Assembly: GCA_963668245.2 (NCBI GenBank)
Contig: OY764195.2
Span: 2,108,001-2,172,000, forward strand
Source: Anoxybacterium sp963668245
GTDB lineage: Bacteria; Bacillota; Clostridia; Peptostreptococcales; Anaerovoracaceae
Direction: 5' to 3'
Length of the DNA stretch: 64,000 nt
Shown here piece after piece: positions 1 to 10,800 of this stretch. The notes under the pieces were generated by a model that did no database searches, was not told the origin of the DNA, and saw only the letters and a program-made list of their open reading frames with translations. Both the position numbers and the translations under genes were made by a program. Every line of letters begins with the position of its first letter. The stretch's first letter is position 1.

Positions 1-1692
1 TGGCTGAGAGAACCATTAAACAATCTGAAGAAGATTAAAGAACGATTGGATGCCGTTGAAATTCTTACAGACGAAGTGCTTCTGCGCAACAATGTGAAGG
101 AACATCTAAAAAAAATATATGATTTAGAACGGCTTTCAGGAAGAATTGCTTGTGGCAACGCCAATGGAAAGGATTTGATAGCACTTAAGAACTCAATCAG
201 TGTATTGCCTGATTTAAAGGCAGAATTAGCTTCCTGTGGGGATGTGCTATTAGAATCATTGGAACAAAAAATCGATGATTTGAAAGATGTTTGCGTACTG
301 ATTGAGCAGGCTATCGTTGAAGATCCTCCCTTTACAGTAAAAGAAGGGGGATTAATCCAAAGAGAATATTCTGAGCTACTTGACCAGATGAAAGATTCCA
401 TTGTCGACGGTCAAACATGGATAGCGGGCCTTGAATCGATAGAAAAAGAACGAACAGGTATCAAATCACTAAAAGTTGGATTTAATAAAGTCTTTGGATA
501 CTATATTGAAGTGACTAAATCATATTTTGATCTTGTACCAGACAATTATATTCGAAAACAAACACTTGCGAATTGCGAACGATATATTACACCAGAATTA
601 AAAGAAGTAGAATCAGTAGTGCTCAATGCAGAGACTAAAATAAACCAGATGGAATATGAATTATTTTTAGAAATTAGAAATCATATTCAAGGATTTATTG
701 GGCTGATTCAAAGCACTTCCAATGCAATTTCCATCTTAGATGTGGTAGCCTCCTTTGCAGAGATAGGAAGTAGACTTGGCTATACAAAGCCAAAAATTCA
801 TGACAAGGATGAAATCGTCATTCAAAAAGGACGTCATCCGGTCATTGAAGGAATGATTAAAAACGGTATTTTTGTTTCAAATGACACGTATATGAATCGA
901 AGCGATAGCAGTATGCTCTTAATCACAGGACCAAATATGGCAGGTAAATCTACGTACATGAGACAGACTGCTTTGATTGTTCTGATGGCTCAGATTGGAT
1001 GCTTTGTGCCAGCCGAAGAGGCTTCTATTGGATTGGTAGACCGCATCTATACAAGGATTGGCGCATCGGATAATTTAGCCCAAGGACAAAGTACCTTCTA
1101 TGTAGAAATGAGTGAACTTGCATACATATTAAATACCGCAACAGAGAAAAGCCTTGTGATTTTAGATGAAATCGGACGAGGGACCAGTACATACGATGGT
1201 CTTTCTATCGCATGGGCTGTAACCGAATATCTGTGCAATCATAAATTCCAACTGCGAACACTCTTTGCGACGCATTATCATGAATTGACTGCGCTGGAAG
1301 GTCACATGGCAGGACTGAAAAACCTCAATGTTGATGTGCAAGAAAAGGATGGAAATATTATATTTCTCCACAAAATAGTTGAGGGAAGTGCAAGTAGAAG
1401 CTATGGGATTCATGTTGCAAAATTGGCAGGGGTACCACATACCTTGCTTCTTACTGCTGAGGAGAAGCTAAAAGAACTGGAACAAAATGGAGTGTCTATT
1501 GATATTAGCTCTTATGAAGAGAAAAGTAGCGAAAAGGATGGACCTCAAATGACAAATACAGAGCAGATTTCTTTTTTTAGCTTTGCACCAAATCCAGTGG
1601 TAGAACGTCTGAAATCTTTAGATCTGATGACCATTACACCATCTCAGGCGTTTGGGATTTTAGAAGAGTTGAAACAGGCCGCAGAGAAGTAA
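1..1692 (+). CDS. mutS: DNA mismatch repair ATPase MutS (5' end outside window)
   Basis: MutS binds mismatched or looped DNA and recruits MutL to start repair. The frame is open from base 1 (first residues WLREPLNN), so the N-terminal mismatch-binding part lies to the left; 563 codons are present. Visible parts are the lever/clamp helices, the Walker A motif TGPNMAGKST at window residues 309-318, the Walker B region LDEIGRGTST starting near residue 388, and the C-terminal dimerisation segment ending in EELKQAAEK. Its partner MutL lies 13.8 kb downstream at 15469 instead of adjacent, as is common in Clostridia. MutS1 rather than MutS2, since no Smr domain follows the ATPase. Confidence 0.97.
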   Translation, partial: WLREPLNNLKKIKERLDAVEILTDEVLLRNNVKEHLKKIYDLERLSGRIACGNANGKDLIALKNSISVLPDLKAELASCGDVLLESLEQKIDDLKDVCVLIEQAIVEDPPFTVKEGGLIQREYSELLDQMKDSIVDGQTWIAGLESIEKERTGIKSLKVGFNKVFGYYIEVTKSYFDLVPDNYIRKQTLANCERYITPELKEVESVVLNAETKINQMEYELFLEIRNHIQGFIGLIQSTSNAISILDVVASFAEIGSRLGYTKPKIHDKDEIVIQKGRHPVIEGMIKNGIFVSNDTYMNRSDSSMLLITGPNMAGKSTYMRQTALIVLMAQIGCFVPAEEASIGLVDRIYTRIGASDNLAQGQSTFYVEMSELAYILNTATEKSLVILDEIGRGTSTYDGLSIAWAVTEYLCNHKFQLRTLFATHYHELTALEGHMAGLKNLNVDVQEKDGNIIFLHKIVEGSASRSYGIHVAKLAGVPHTLLLTAEEKLKELEQNGVSIDISSYEEKSSEKDGPQMTNTEQISFFSFAPNPVVERLKSLDLMTITPSQAFGILEELKQAAEK

Positions 1693-1754
1693 CAGCAGAA
1701 TGGATTCATTGGGGAGCAGGAGAGAAATGATATTGCACTGAGAAAGAGGATAGA

Positions 1755-2294
1755 ATGATAAGAGAAATTCGAACAAGAAGAAGTACTCGTAAATATAAAG
1801 CTGACAAGGTGGATGATTCGATTATCGTCCAGCTCATAGAAGCTGGACGGATTGCACCTTCCGGCAGTAATTCTCAGCCATGGCATTTTATAGTTGTAAA
1901 AAAAGAAGAGATGAGAAACAAATTAGCAGAGTTATCTCATCAGCAAAAATGGATGAAGGAAGCACCTGTTCATATTGTTTGTATTGGAGATCTACGTGCT
2001 AGAATAAAGAATGATGAATTGATCAGAATCGATGAAAATAGTCCACAAATGGAAGTGAAGCAGATTATTAGGGACACTGCCATTGCTGTTGAACATATGG
2101 TACTTGAAGCAGAACATTTGGGTCTTGCCACGTGCTGGGTGGCATGGTTTGAGCAAGATGAAATTCGACCTGTGCTCAATATTCCAGCGGATAAGTTTGT
2201 AGTATGTATCCTTACGGTTGGGTATGCAAACGAAACGCCAAAAGAAAAATCGAGAAAGCAAATGGAAGAACTCCTCCATAATGAGGTGTGGTAA
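1755..2294 (+). CDS. Nitroreductase family flavoprotein
   Basis: A 179-residue protein of the FMN-dependent nitroreductase superfamily, expected to act as a cytosolic NAD(P)H oxidoreductase dimer on nitro compounds, quinones or an unknown substrate. The opening IRTRRSTRKY, the segment APSGSNSQPWHF near residues 36-47 and the late segment LGLATCWVAWF are family signatures for FMN contact and the dimer face. The ATG at 1755 follows a GAGGA-type ribosome binding site. It starts 62 bp after mutS and ends 3 bp before the SNF2 helicase, so these genes are probably co-transcribed. Substrate cannot be inferred. Confidence 0.88.
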   Translation: MIREIRTRRSTRKYKADKVDDSIIVQLIEAGRIAPSGSNSQPWHFIVVKKEEMRNKLAELSHQQKWMKEAPVHIVCIGDLRARIKNDELIRIDENSPQMEVKQIIRDTAIAVEHMVLEAEHLGLATCWVAWFEQDEIRPVLNIPADKFVVCILTVGYANETPKEKSRKQMEELLHNEVW

Positions 2295-2297
2295 TCG

Positions 2298-5200
2298 ATG
2301 CTGTCTTTATCAAGAATCAGAAAAGAATCAGGTGCTAGTACTTATCTAAAAGGAGCAGATGTATACCGGGTCAAAAATATCCTTAGCTTTGACTTAACTG
2401 AAAATGATGATGTGGACATAATCTGGGCAGAAGTAAAAGGGAGTGGACGCCATATTTATGATGTCCGCTTAAAATATAATGTAGAAACAGATGAATTTGA
2501 AGAAACTCATTGTGATTGTCCTGCTTTTTCCTCATATCCGGGGATTTGTAAGCATTGTGTAGCTGTGCTGATGGAATACATTGGAGAAAAAGATTCCCGT
2601 AACAATAAAGAGCTGGAGTCCAAGAAACAGAGTTTCAAAAAAGAATTGAAAAAAAAACAACTGGAAGGTAAATTGGGGCGCTGGGGAAAAGAAACAACTC
2701 CTATTATCAAAGGTCTTCTGGCCAATCAAGTAAAAAAGAAGACTATGCCAATTCAAAATTCTGACTTCGGAAAAGTACGATTCCAAGGTGTATTGAGCAT
2801 CCATCGTGGCACGGCACAAATGGATTTTAAGCTTGGGATTTCTCATATGTATATCCTCAAGGACATTTTTGAACTGGACCGTGCCATCGTCGAGAATGCA
2901 ACGGTATCTTATGGAAAAAAGCTATCCTTTTTTCACGACATATTGGCATTTGCCAGAGAGGATAGACCCTTAATTGAGTTCTTACAACAATGGGTAGATC
3001 GAAATGAAAGCAGATTTGTTCAGAGCAGATATTATGGTTATGGCTATGGATATCGTCAAACTAGTATTCCTAAATCAAAAAATATGCCGCTATCTGGTGG
3101 CGATTTAGAACAACTGTTTGATGTTTTTCTTCCTAGTGGTTCTATGATTGTCAACTATGAGGACGAAGGCGAAGCTATTTGGAAGTTGAGTGAAGAACCT
3201 CTAGAAAGAACCTTAACAATACAAGGACTACAAGGCGGGATACAACTTGAAATCAATGATTTTGATGGAATTCAGTGTCCTAATAGCAATATATATTTTG
3301 TAAATGGGACTGTCCACCGGATTTCAAAGCATCAATTGGAGCCAATCCTTGATTTTCTAACATGTATGGCAGAAATACCAAATCGTAAAGTGTTTGTAGC
3401 GAAAGAAGATGTTCCCGTATTTTTTAGAGAATTGCTTCCTACTTTGGAGCGACATTTTGTTTGTACCAAAATAGATTTTGATATGGAGCAGTATGGTGTG
3501 TTAGAAGCCAAATATGAGATGTATTTGGATTCGCCAGATCATAATACTGTAACTTGCAAGATTATTGCTGTCTATGGGGATGAAAAATACACCGTATACC
3601 ATGGCAATAACCATTCTGGTTCAAGGGATCAAGTGGGAGAGACGCAAGTTTTGCAAATCGTTTCATCTTGGTGCAATGGGACAAATCCTGTGGAAGAATT
3701 ATTGCTCATCGAGTACGACGAAGACTTGACCTATGACTTTTTGACAGAAGGGATTCTAAACCTACAATCTATGGGAGAGGTCTTTGTTTCTGACAGATTA
3801 AAACGATTCAACATAGTATCTTCACCAAAGGTTAGTGTAGGGATATCTCTGTCAGGTAATATCATCGACTTAAAACTGACTTCTGAAGATATCACAAAAG
3901 AGCAGCTCCTTGAAATCCTGTCAAAATATAATCGTAAAAAGAAGTATTATCGACTCAAAACAGGAGAATTTATCCAAGTAGAAGAAGGGGAGCTGGAAGC
4001 ACTGTATGAAATCAAGCAGGGGCTTCATTTGACTGATGCACAGCTGAAAGAAGAGTCCATACAAATCCCCAAATACAGAGCGCTTTATCTAGACTCAGAA
4101 TTACGGGGCAAAGAATCCTTATCGACGGTTAAAGATAAAGAATTCAAAGCATTGATTCGAAATATGAAGACGGTTGAGGATAACGACTTTGAAATCCCGC
4201 CTTCTTTGGACCATATATTAAGAGAATACCAAAAACGCGGTTTTCTATGGCTGAAGACACTTCATTACAATGGATTTTGTGGAATCCTAGCAGATGACAT
4301 GGGCCTTGGGAAGACGCTGCAAGTCATAGCATTTTTAGTAGATGAGCTTTGTGATGATCAAAAAAGAAATAAGCAAAATCAAAACTGGGAGGATAGTCAA
4401 AAACGAAAAGTGACTCAGAAACGTGCCCTAATCGTTTGTCCTGCATCCTTAGTCTATAACTGGAATAGTGAAATCAAACGATTTGCACCAGAGTTAGCCG
4501 CAAAAATGGTAGTTGGAACGGCAAGGGAGCGAAAATCAATTTTAGAAGATTTTACCCATTGCAATGTGTTGATTACTTCTTATGATTTACTAAAGCGAGA
4601 TTTAAAGCAGTATGAAAAGATGGCGTTTTTCTGTGAGATTATTGATGAAGCACAATATATTAAAAACTACAATACTCAGGCAGCAAAAGCAGTCAAACAG
4701 ATACAGGCAGAATACAAGCTGGCACTGACAGGTACACCGATTGAAAATAGGCTGAGTGAGCTTTGGAGCATCTTTGATTATCTTATGCCGGGATATCTTT
4801 ATTCCTATACAAAATTTCGTGATGAATTGGAATTACCCATCTCACAAAATAAAAATGAATTTGCGATTCGCAGATTGCAAAAGATGATACAGCCATTTGT
4901 CCTGCGTCGTCTAAAAAAAGATGTACTAGCAGATCTGCCAGATAAAATCGAAGAAAACCTCCTTGCAGACATGGAAGGGGAACAGCAGAAACTGTATGAT
5001 GCTCATGTAAAGAGGCTTCAGCTTCTTTTAGATCATAAGACGGATGAGGATTTTAACCAATCTAAAATTCAGATTCTTGCAGAACTGACCAAATTGCGTC
5101 AGCTATGCTGTGATCCGGCTTTACTATATGAAGATTTCAAAGATACCTCTGCAAAGATGGAGCTTTGTATGGACCTTGTGACAAATGCCATCAGTGGTGG

Positions 5201-5666
5201 TCATAAAATCTTGATTTTCTCTCAGTTTACTTCTATGCTGGAGAGAATCGAAGCGCGTCTGAAGGAAGAATACATATCCTACTACCTGCTGACTGGTGCT
5301 ACAAGCAAAGACAAGCGGGCAGCCATGGTCGAAGCGTTTAATCAAGACAAAACACCCGTATTTTGCATTTCCTTAAAGGCTGGCGGAACGGGATTAAACC
5401 TCACTGCGGCGGACATTGTGATTCATTTTGACCCATGGTGGAACTTGGCGGTTCAAAATCAGGCAACAGACAGAGCACACCGCATCGGGCAGAAAAATGT
5501 GGTCAACGTCTATCGATTGATTATGAAAGACACCATTGAAGAAAATATCGTCAAGCTTCAGGAACTAAAGAAAGAAATTGCCGATCAGGTTCTTTCCGGT
5601 GAGGGTATTGGCGCAGGCAGCTTCTCCAAAGAAGAATTACTTGCATTGATACAGCGAAGTGAGTAA
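2298..5666 (+). CDS. SWIM zinc-finger SNF2-family helicase
   Basis: A 1122-residue SWI2/SNF2 ATPase that probably translocates on double-stranded DNA. A SWIM zinc finger (CDCPAFSSYPGICKHC) lies near residues 72-87, followed by a long bacterial SNF2 N-terminal region. The two RecA lobes follow: Walker A DDMGLGKT near residue 667, the DEAQ box in IIDEAQYIKN near 781, and motif VI QATDRAHRIGQ near 1055. The fold is complete and shows no lesion. The start ATG sits 3 bp after the nitroreductase stop with GAGGTG upstream. Such proteins occur in many Bacillota; roles in transcription recycling or DNA repair are proposed but not shown for this one. Confidence 0.92.
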   Translation: MLSLSRIRKESGASTYLKGADVYRVKNILSFDLTENDDVDIIWAEVKGSGRHIYDVRLKYNVETDEFEETHCDCPAFSSYPGICKHCVAVLMEYIGEKDSRNNKELESKKQSFKKELKKKQLEGKLGRWGKETTPIIKGLLANQVKKKTMPIQNSDFGKVRFQGVLSIHRGTAQMDFKLGISHMYILKDIFELDRAIVENATVSYGKKLSFFHDILAFAREDRPLIEFLQQWVDRNESRFVQSRYYGYGYGYRQTSIPKSKNMPLSGGDLEQLFDVFLPSGSMIVNYEDEGEAIWKLSEEPLERTLTIQGLQGGIQLEINDFDGIQCPNSNIYFVNGTVHRISKHQLEPILDFLTCMAEIPNRKVFVAKEDVPVFFRELLPTLERHFVCTKIDFDMEQYGVLEAKYEMYLDSPDHNTVTCKIIAVYGDEKYTVYHGNNHSGSRDQVGETQVLQIVSSWCNGTNPVEELLLIEYDEDLTYDFLTEGILNLQSMGEVFVSDRLKRFNIVSSPKVSVGISLSGNIIDLKLTSEDITKEQLLEILSKYNRKKKYYRLKTGEFIQVEEGELEALYEIKQGLHLTDAQLKEESIQIPKYRALYLDSELRGKESLSTVKDKEFKALIRNMKTVEDNDFEIPPSLDHILREYQKRGFLWLKTLHYNGFCGILADDMGLGKTLQVIAFLVDELCDDQKRNKQNQNWEDSQKRKVTQKRALIVCPASLVYNWNSEIKRFAPELAAKMVVGTARERKSILEDFTHCNVLITSYDLLKRDLKQYEKMAFFCEIIDEAQYIKNYNTQAAKAVKQIQAEYKLALTGTPIENRLSELWSIFDYLMPGYLYSYTKFRDELELPISQNKNEFAIRRLQKMIQPFVLRRLKKDVLADLPDKIEENLLADMEGEQQKLYDAHVKRLQLLLDHKTDEDFNQSKIQILAELTKLRQLCCDPALLYEDFKDTSAKMELCMDLVTNAISGGHKILIFSQFTSMLERIEARLKEEYISYYLLTGATSKDKRAAMVEAFNQDKTPVFCISLKAGGTGLNLTAADIVIHFDPWWNLAVQNQATDRAHRIGQKNVVNVYRLIMKDTIEENIVKLQELKKEIADQVLSGEGIGAGSFSKEELLALIQRSE

Positions 5667-5669
5667 CAC

Positions 5670-6656
5670 GTGCGGTATTATGGATACGTTGAGGGGGTAG
5701 ATGATCACTTGCTAGACCAAATGATGAAGAGAAAGGGGAATGTCCTTATGGCATATAGAAAGGTAAAACAATACAGCATCTTGATTGCTTTGGCTACGTT
5801 GTTATTTGCTGTGGGTAATATCACCTATGCATCATATCAGGCGATACCCGAACCTCTGTTTATACCAATCAATGATGAAGTCGTTTATCGTGAAAATTCT
5901 AACATCAGCATTGCAGTATCTTATATTACTAACAATCGTGATACTAGAAGATTAAATGCCATTCATTTTGATAACCTTGATACAATGCAGGATGTTAATT
6001 CAAATGGTTACTCTTATGTATTTCATATTGACAACAGCACAAATGATAATCCTTATAATGACGTTATCGGCAGATATTACACACTGAAACGTGGTAAAAT
6101 TGATATATATTTGACAAAAATAGACCTAAACTGCATCGAAAGAAATGGGAGTATCACTTTTGGATCGGGTACAGCTATGATGGATGATGGAACGATGATA
6201 CCAGTGGATTTAGGACAGATCACCATATATACTCAAGAATATTGGGACCAAGTAGGGTTAATAGAAGGCAGTGGAGGAAGTAACGATCATTTCGATGTTG
6301 ACTTCAAAACAGGCACCCCAATTGAAATCAAATCATTAGAATTGGATTCTTTTGTACCACATCACGATGCGATAAATATGAAGCTGATAGTGGATGGGAA
6401 TAAGGAATATCAATACGATGATTTAAAGGTAAATTCAAACCCTATGACAGTAAACAAAAATCTAAAAGCAGTATTTACCTCCAAGGAGCCGAATGCTTCA
6501 ATTCGATGGCGATTTCCTATGATTTCAATTGATATGGAATACGAAAAAAATGGTTGTGCCTATAATACATGGATATATTACCCATTTTATGGTACAGAAA
6601 TGGATGAGTATGATGTTGAAGCATATGTTGAATTTTGGAGGGCAGAAAATGAATAA
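5670..6656 (+). CDS. Membrane-anchored protein of unknown function
   Basis: I do not recognise this family. The reading frame opens with GTG at 5670, 4 bp after the SNF2 stop; an ATG at 5748 with AAAGGGG upstream is an alternative start giving about 302 residues. A short N-terminal part is followed by one hydrophobic segment (about residues 36-55 from the GTG) and then about 270 polar residues rich in beta-type sequence, Asn and Asp, predicted outside the cell. The layout (short cytoplasmic part, one anchor, large exterior domain) resembles DUF4179/anti-sigma-like proteins, but no sigma factor gene is adjacent. It overlaps the next gene by 8 bp, which suggests a two-gene unit. Confidence 0.72.
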   Translation: MRYYGYVEGVDDHLLDQMMKRKGNVLMAYRKVKQYSILIALATLLFAVGNITYASYQAIPEPLFIPINDEVVYRENSNISIAVSYITNNRDTRRLNAIHFDNLDTMQDVNSNGYSYVFHIDNSTNDNPYNDVIGRYYTLKRGKIDIYLTKIDLNCIERNGSITFGSGTAMMDDGTMIPVDLGQITIYTQEYWDQVGLIEGSGGSNDHFDVDFKTGTPIEIKSLELDSFVPHHDAINMKLIVDGNKEYQYDDLKVNSNPMTVNKNLKAVFTSKEPNASIRWRFPMISIDMEYEKNGCAYNTWIYYPFYGTEMDEYDVEAYVEFWRAENE

Positions 6657-7221
6657 TGGTTATCATAAGCTGTTCAGTGGATTTCTCATGATATTGATTG
6701 ATATCAATATCGGCAGTTTTGATATTATACCTGATATTATCGGATACCTTTTAGTCTTTTATGGGCTTGGCATGCTTAATCAAGAAACGGATATACCATC
6801 CTTTCGTGTGGCAAGAGTTTTTTCGTTTTGGATGGCCTTGCTTGCTGGTTATGCAATAATCATGGATACGTTAGGATTGATTCAATCTTTTGCATTTCAA
6901 AGCTATTTGGCAATGATTTTGACAACTTTAGGAGAGTTATTGTTGGTGGTTTATATGTATCATGGCATGGAAACTCATATGATATTGCAGAATGATGAAC
7001 TTTTGGCAAGTCGGTTTGGCCGAGAAAGTAGATTATATGCAATTATACAAGGAATTAGTTTAATCGCAATGAGTTTTTCTATCAATCTAACTCAAGAAAA
7101 GTATGGCTTTTTCATCATAATTTTGGTAGTAATCGGCATCATTATGTACATAAGGATATTGATTAATCTACATACTATAAAGAAATATTTTGAAAATAAA
7201 CCATTAGATATTATGGAATAA
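6649..7221 (+). CDS. Polytopic membrane protein of unknown function
   Basis: A 190-residue integral membrane protein with about five or six hydrophobic helices and a short basic C-terminal tail ending NKPLDIME. The start ATG at 6649 overlaps the preceding stop and has GGAGG 7 bp upstream, which excludes the longer frame that opens at 6529. No family motif was recognised; the FDIIPDIIGYLLVFYGL opening resembles small uncharacterised clostridial membrane proteins. Coupling to the upstream anchored protein suggests that the two work as a pair at the membrane. A terminator follows at 7296. Confidence 0.75.
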   Translation: MNNGYHKLFSGFLMILIDINIGSFDIIPDIIGYLLVFYGLGMLNQETDIPSFRVARVFSFWMALLAGYAIIMDTLGLIQSFAFQSYLAMILTTLGELLLVVYMYHGMETHMILQNDELLASRFGRESRLYAIIQGISLIAMSFSINLTQEKYGFFIIILVVIGIIMYIRILINLHTIKKYFENKPLDIME

Positions 7222-7295
7222 TAGCGTTTCATTGAGCAATAGATAATCATTCTTCAGAGCAACGGATAAACAGTTTTCATTTGCACGGCTTTAAC

Positions 7296-7326
7296 ATCAT
7301 CAGTCTTAACATACTGATGATTTTTT
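7296..7326 (+). terminator. Rho-independent terminator after the membrane module
   Basis: A 9-bp perfect stem (ATCATCAGT / ACTGATGAT) with an 8-nt loop runs into TTTTTT. It closes the rightward unit ending at 7221. The rest of the 7222-7552 gap shows no supported rightward gene; a leftward 92-codon frame there is discussed under rejected items. Confidence 0.8.
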
Positions 7327-7552
7327 ATTCCATTTGAGGTGGTATCATTTCAGATTTATATAGAGGAAGAAAACCGATTTGAAATGTGAGAGCAAGAGAT
7401 ATGAAGAGGAAAACCAAAGAGGAAATATTTGGGTTAAACGCTTTGACATTTCCTGATACAAGAGTCATAATTGGAGGTGGAATTGGGTGAGTAGGGAGTA
7501 CATAACGAGTATAGATGATTGTTGTAAAAAACAGAATGGAAAATAGAACAAT

Positions 7553-7781
7553 ATGAAAACAATAAAAGTTGTCGCCGCAGTAATATGTGATTCTTTTCTT
7601 CAAAAGAAAAAGATATTTGCTACGGCAAGAGGTTATGGTGATTTTAAAGGCCTGTGGGAATTTCCTGGAGGAGGCCGAAGCGTCTAGATGGCTTACTAAA
7701 GAAGAACTATATAGTGTTCAGTGGCTTCCAGCAGATATCGCTTTAGTAAAAGAAATCGCAAAAAATATGGATTCTCCATAG
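7553..7781 (+). pseudogene. Broken NUDIX (MutT-like) nucleotide pyrophosphohydrolase
   Basis: Two pieces of a MutT-type NUDIX hydrolase are joined by an out-of-frame deletion. The first starts with ATG at 7553 (MKTIKVVAAVI), runs through KGLWEFPGG and stops at TAG 7685. The second, in another frame, reads SRWLTKEELYSVQWLPAD and ends at 7781; this matches the usual C-terminus of this family. The NUDIX box between them (GX5EX7REUXEEXGU), which holds the catalytic glutamates, is missing, about 60 codons. The product would be inactive. It lies immediately upstream of a PLD/DUF3427 helicase, with which NUDIX genes are, to my recollection, often neighbours. Confidence 0.82.
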
Positions 7782-7837
7782 AGGTCTGATAGTGAATATC
7801 ACTTATAAAATGGATAATAATTGTAGCAAAGCTGAGA

Positions 7838-10800
7838 ATGGAGGAAATTTTTTTGATTCAAGATGGAATTTATGAGCAAATTGTAAATAAAAAGTTACAG
7901 AACAAATTATATGAAATCAACTTAGAAGAATATGATATTGATTTAGAGATGTTAGATGCAAATGACGCGAGAAAAGTTTTGACCATCTATATTTCCTTTA
8001 TTCTAGAAAAAGGATTACATTTTATTCGGGACGAATATGGCGCGTCAAAAGAGCAGGAACAGGAGGCTTTGATTGCTCAAATTCGTTTATGTAATGAGGT
8101 CATTGATGATATTCGAAATGCTTCTGGTGAAAATGATTTTACGGAATTAAGAATTCTGGAAAAAGGTGAAATTCTAAAATCCCTCTATCAGAAGATGAAC
8201 ACCGCAAGAACAATCTCAAATCAAAAAGTAGTCCGCCCAAGCACATCTTTAATGGAAAGCACATTATTCACTGGGTCTAAACAAGAACCTAGTATGCTTT
8301 CTGAGATCAAGAAAGAGATTGTAAGTTCAGATTCTGTTGACCTTCTTATTTCCTTTATTAAATGGAGTGCGATTGTACGTATATATGATGACTTATTGGA
8401 ATTTACTTCAAGAGAAGGAGCAAGACTTCGCATTATCGCAACTACATATATGAAAGCAACAGATTATAAGGCAATTGTAGAACTTGCAAAATTACCGAAT
8501 ACAGAAATTAGGATGAATTATGAAACAAATCTAATGCGAATGCATGCAAAGGCGTATATTTTTAATAGAAATACAGGGTTTTCAACTGCCTATATTGGTT
8601 CTTCAAATCTTTCTAATCCAGCATTGACGGAAGGTCTTGAATGGAATCTTAAAGTAACGGAACAAGAATCATTTGATATATTAAAGAAATGTGCAGTTAC
8701 TTTTGAAAGTTATTGGAATCATCCTTCTTTTGAATTATTTGATCCAGAAGATGAAGCGTGCCTCGAAAAGCTTGGTCTTGAACTGGCTAAAGATTTCAAT
8801 CTGGAAAAATCCAAAATGCATTTGTTTTGTTCAATCAGACCATATCCTTATCAACAAGAAATTTTAGATAGTTTGCAAGCGGAACGAGAAAATTATGGAC
8901 ATTATAAAAACTTGGTTGTAGCTTCAACTGGTGTTGGAAAAACCATAATTGCGGCATTTGATTATAAACGGTTTTGTGATAATAATCCGAATGCAACACT
9001 TTTATTTGTAGCTCATCGTAAGGAAATTTTAGAGCAAAGTATCCAAAAATTTAGAGAAATTCTAAACGATTTCAATTTTGGTGATCTGTATGTTGATGGC
9101 AAAAAACCAAAACAGATCAAGCATTTATTTATGAGTATTCAGTCTTTTCTTGTTTCGGATTTTGATAAAAATACCTCAACTGATTTTTATGATTTTATCA
9201 TCGTTGATGAATTTCATCATGCGGCCGCATCTTCCTATCAAGGTTTGTTGCAACATTATGAACCACAGATACTATTGGGGCTTACAGCTACACCAGAAAG
9301 ACTGGATGGAAAAAATATACTCAATTATTTTGATGGGAGAATTGCTTCCGAAATGCGCTTAGCAGAAGCAATTGATAGAAAATTACTGAGTCCGTTTTCG
9401 TATTTTGGAGTTTCGGATTCCGTTGATTATAGCCATCTTTCATGGAAAGGTAAGTACGAGATTTCAGAACTTGAAAATATATATACAGCTGATACTAAGA
9501 GAGCTTCTCTTGTTTTAAATACTGTATATAAGTATGTTACGGATATAAATATTGTAAAAGGACTTGGCTTTTGTATCAGTATCGCTCATGCAAATTTTAT
9601 GGCAGATTACTTTAATAAACACGGTGTTTCTTCCATTGCATTATCTGCACAAAGCGTTGATGATATTCGCAGTGATGCGAAGATTGCATTGACGGAAGGA
9701 AAAATTAAATTTATATTTGTAGTTGATTTATATAATGAGGGAGTGGATATTCCAGAAATCAACACGGTTCTGTTTCTGCGTCCAACTGAGAGTTCCACAG
9801 TTTTCTTGCAACAACTGGGCAGAGGTCTCAGATTGCATGAAAGTAAGGATTTTTTAACCGTATTAGATTTTATTGGTCAGGCACATAAAAAATACAATTT
9901 CGCTTCTAAATTTAAAGCAATCATTGGTTCTAGCCGAAAATCAGTGAAAGGAAGCATAGAGGACGGTTTTACCTCATTACCGAGAGGCTGTTTTATTCAT
10001 CTGGAAAAGTTGGCTAAGGAATATGTTCTAGACAATTTAAAACAAACCAATTTGGATAAAAAGCATTTGATTGAGCAAATAAGATATTTTGAATCAGATA
10101 CTTCGCTTCCTCTTACTCTTAGCTATTTTTTAGATTATTATGGAATATCATTAACCGATTTTTATCGACCAGATGGTACTCGTTCATTATTCCGTTTCAA
10201 AAAATGGGCAGAGTTATTGGAAGATGAGAGAGATGTTGAAAATCAAGTTTATAAAAAGTTTGCAGGTTTGCTTCATATCAATTCAAAACCATTATTAGAA
10301 TTTTGGATTTCATATCTTAATGATATAAGCGTTCCTAAAGATGAAAGAGAAAGAATTATGAGAAATATGCTTTACTACTCTTTCTATCAGAAAGAACCTA
10401 AAAAAGAGGGTTTTGCTACAGTTGAAGAGGGTATTCGAGCAATGAATCAGTATGATTTTATTAAAGATGAATTACTTCAAATCTTAGATTATAATTTGAA
10501 GCATATTGGTTTTGTTCCCTTGGGCAATGAGTATTCATTTGATTGTCCTTTGGAAGTACATTGTAATTATAATACAAGACAAATCATGGCGGCCTTTGAT
10601 TATTACAATGAAGAACAAGCTCCTGAGTTTAGAGAAGGAGTCAAGTATTTTGAACAAAAGAAAACAGATGTTTTCCTGATAAACTTAAATAAATCGGAGA
10701 AAGACTTCTCGCCGTCAACTATGTATGATGATTATGCTATTAATGAAAAATTATTTCATTGGCAGACACAAAGTGGGTTATCAGATAATAGCAAAACAGC

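Noticed and set aside
7325..7603. Leftward 92-codon frame with membrane-like segments and a faint DUF1648-like look
   Set aside because: It overlaps the NUDIX remnant, lacks a ribosome binding site, and the similarity is too weak to call. It could be a remnant, but a shadow frame is as likely.
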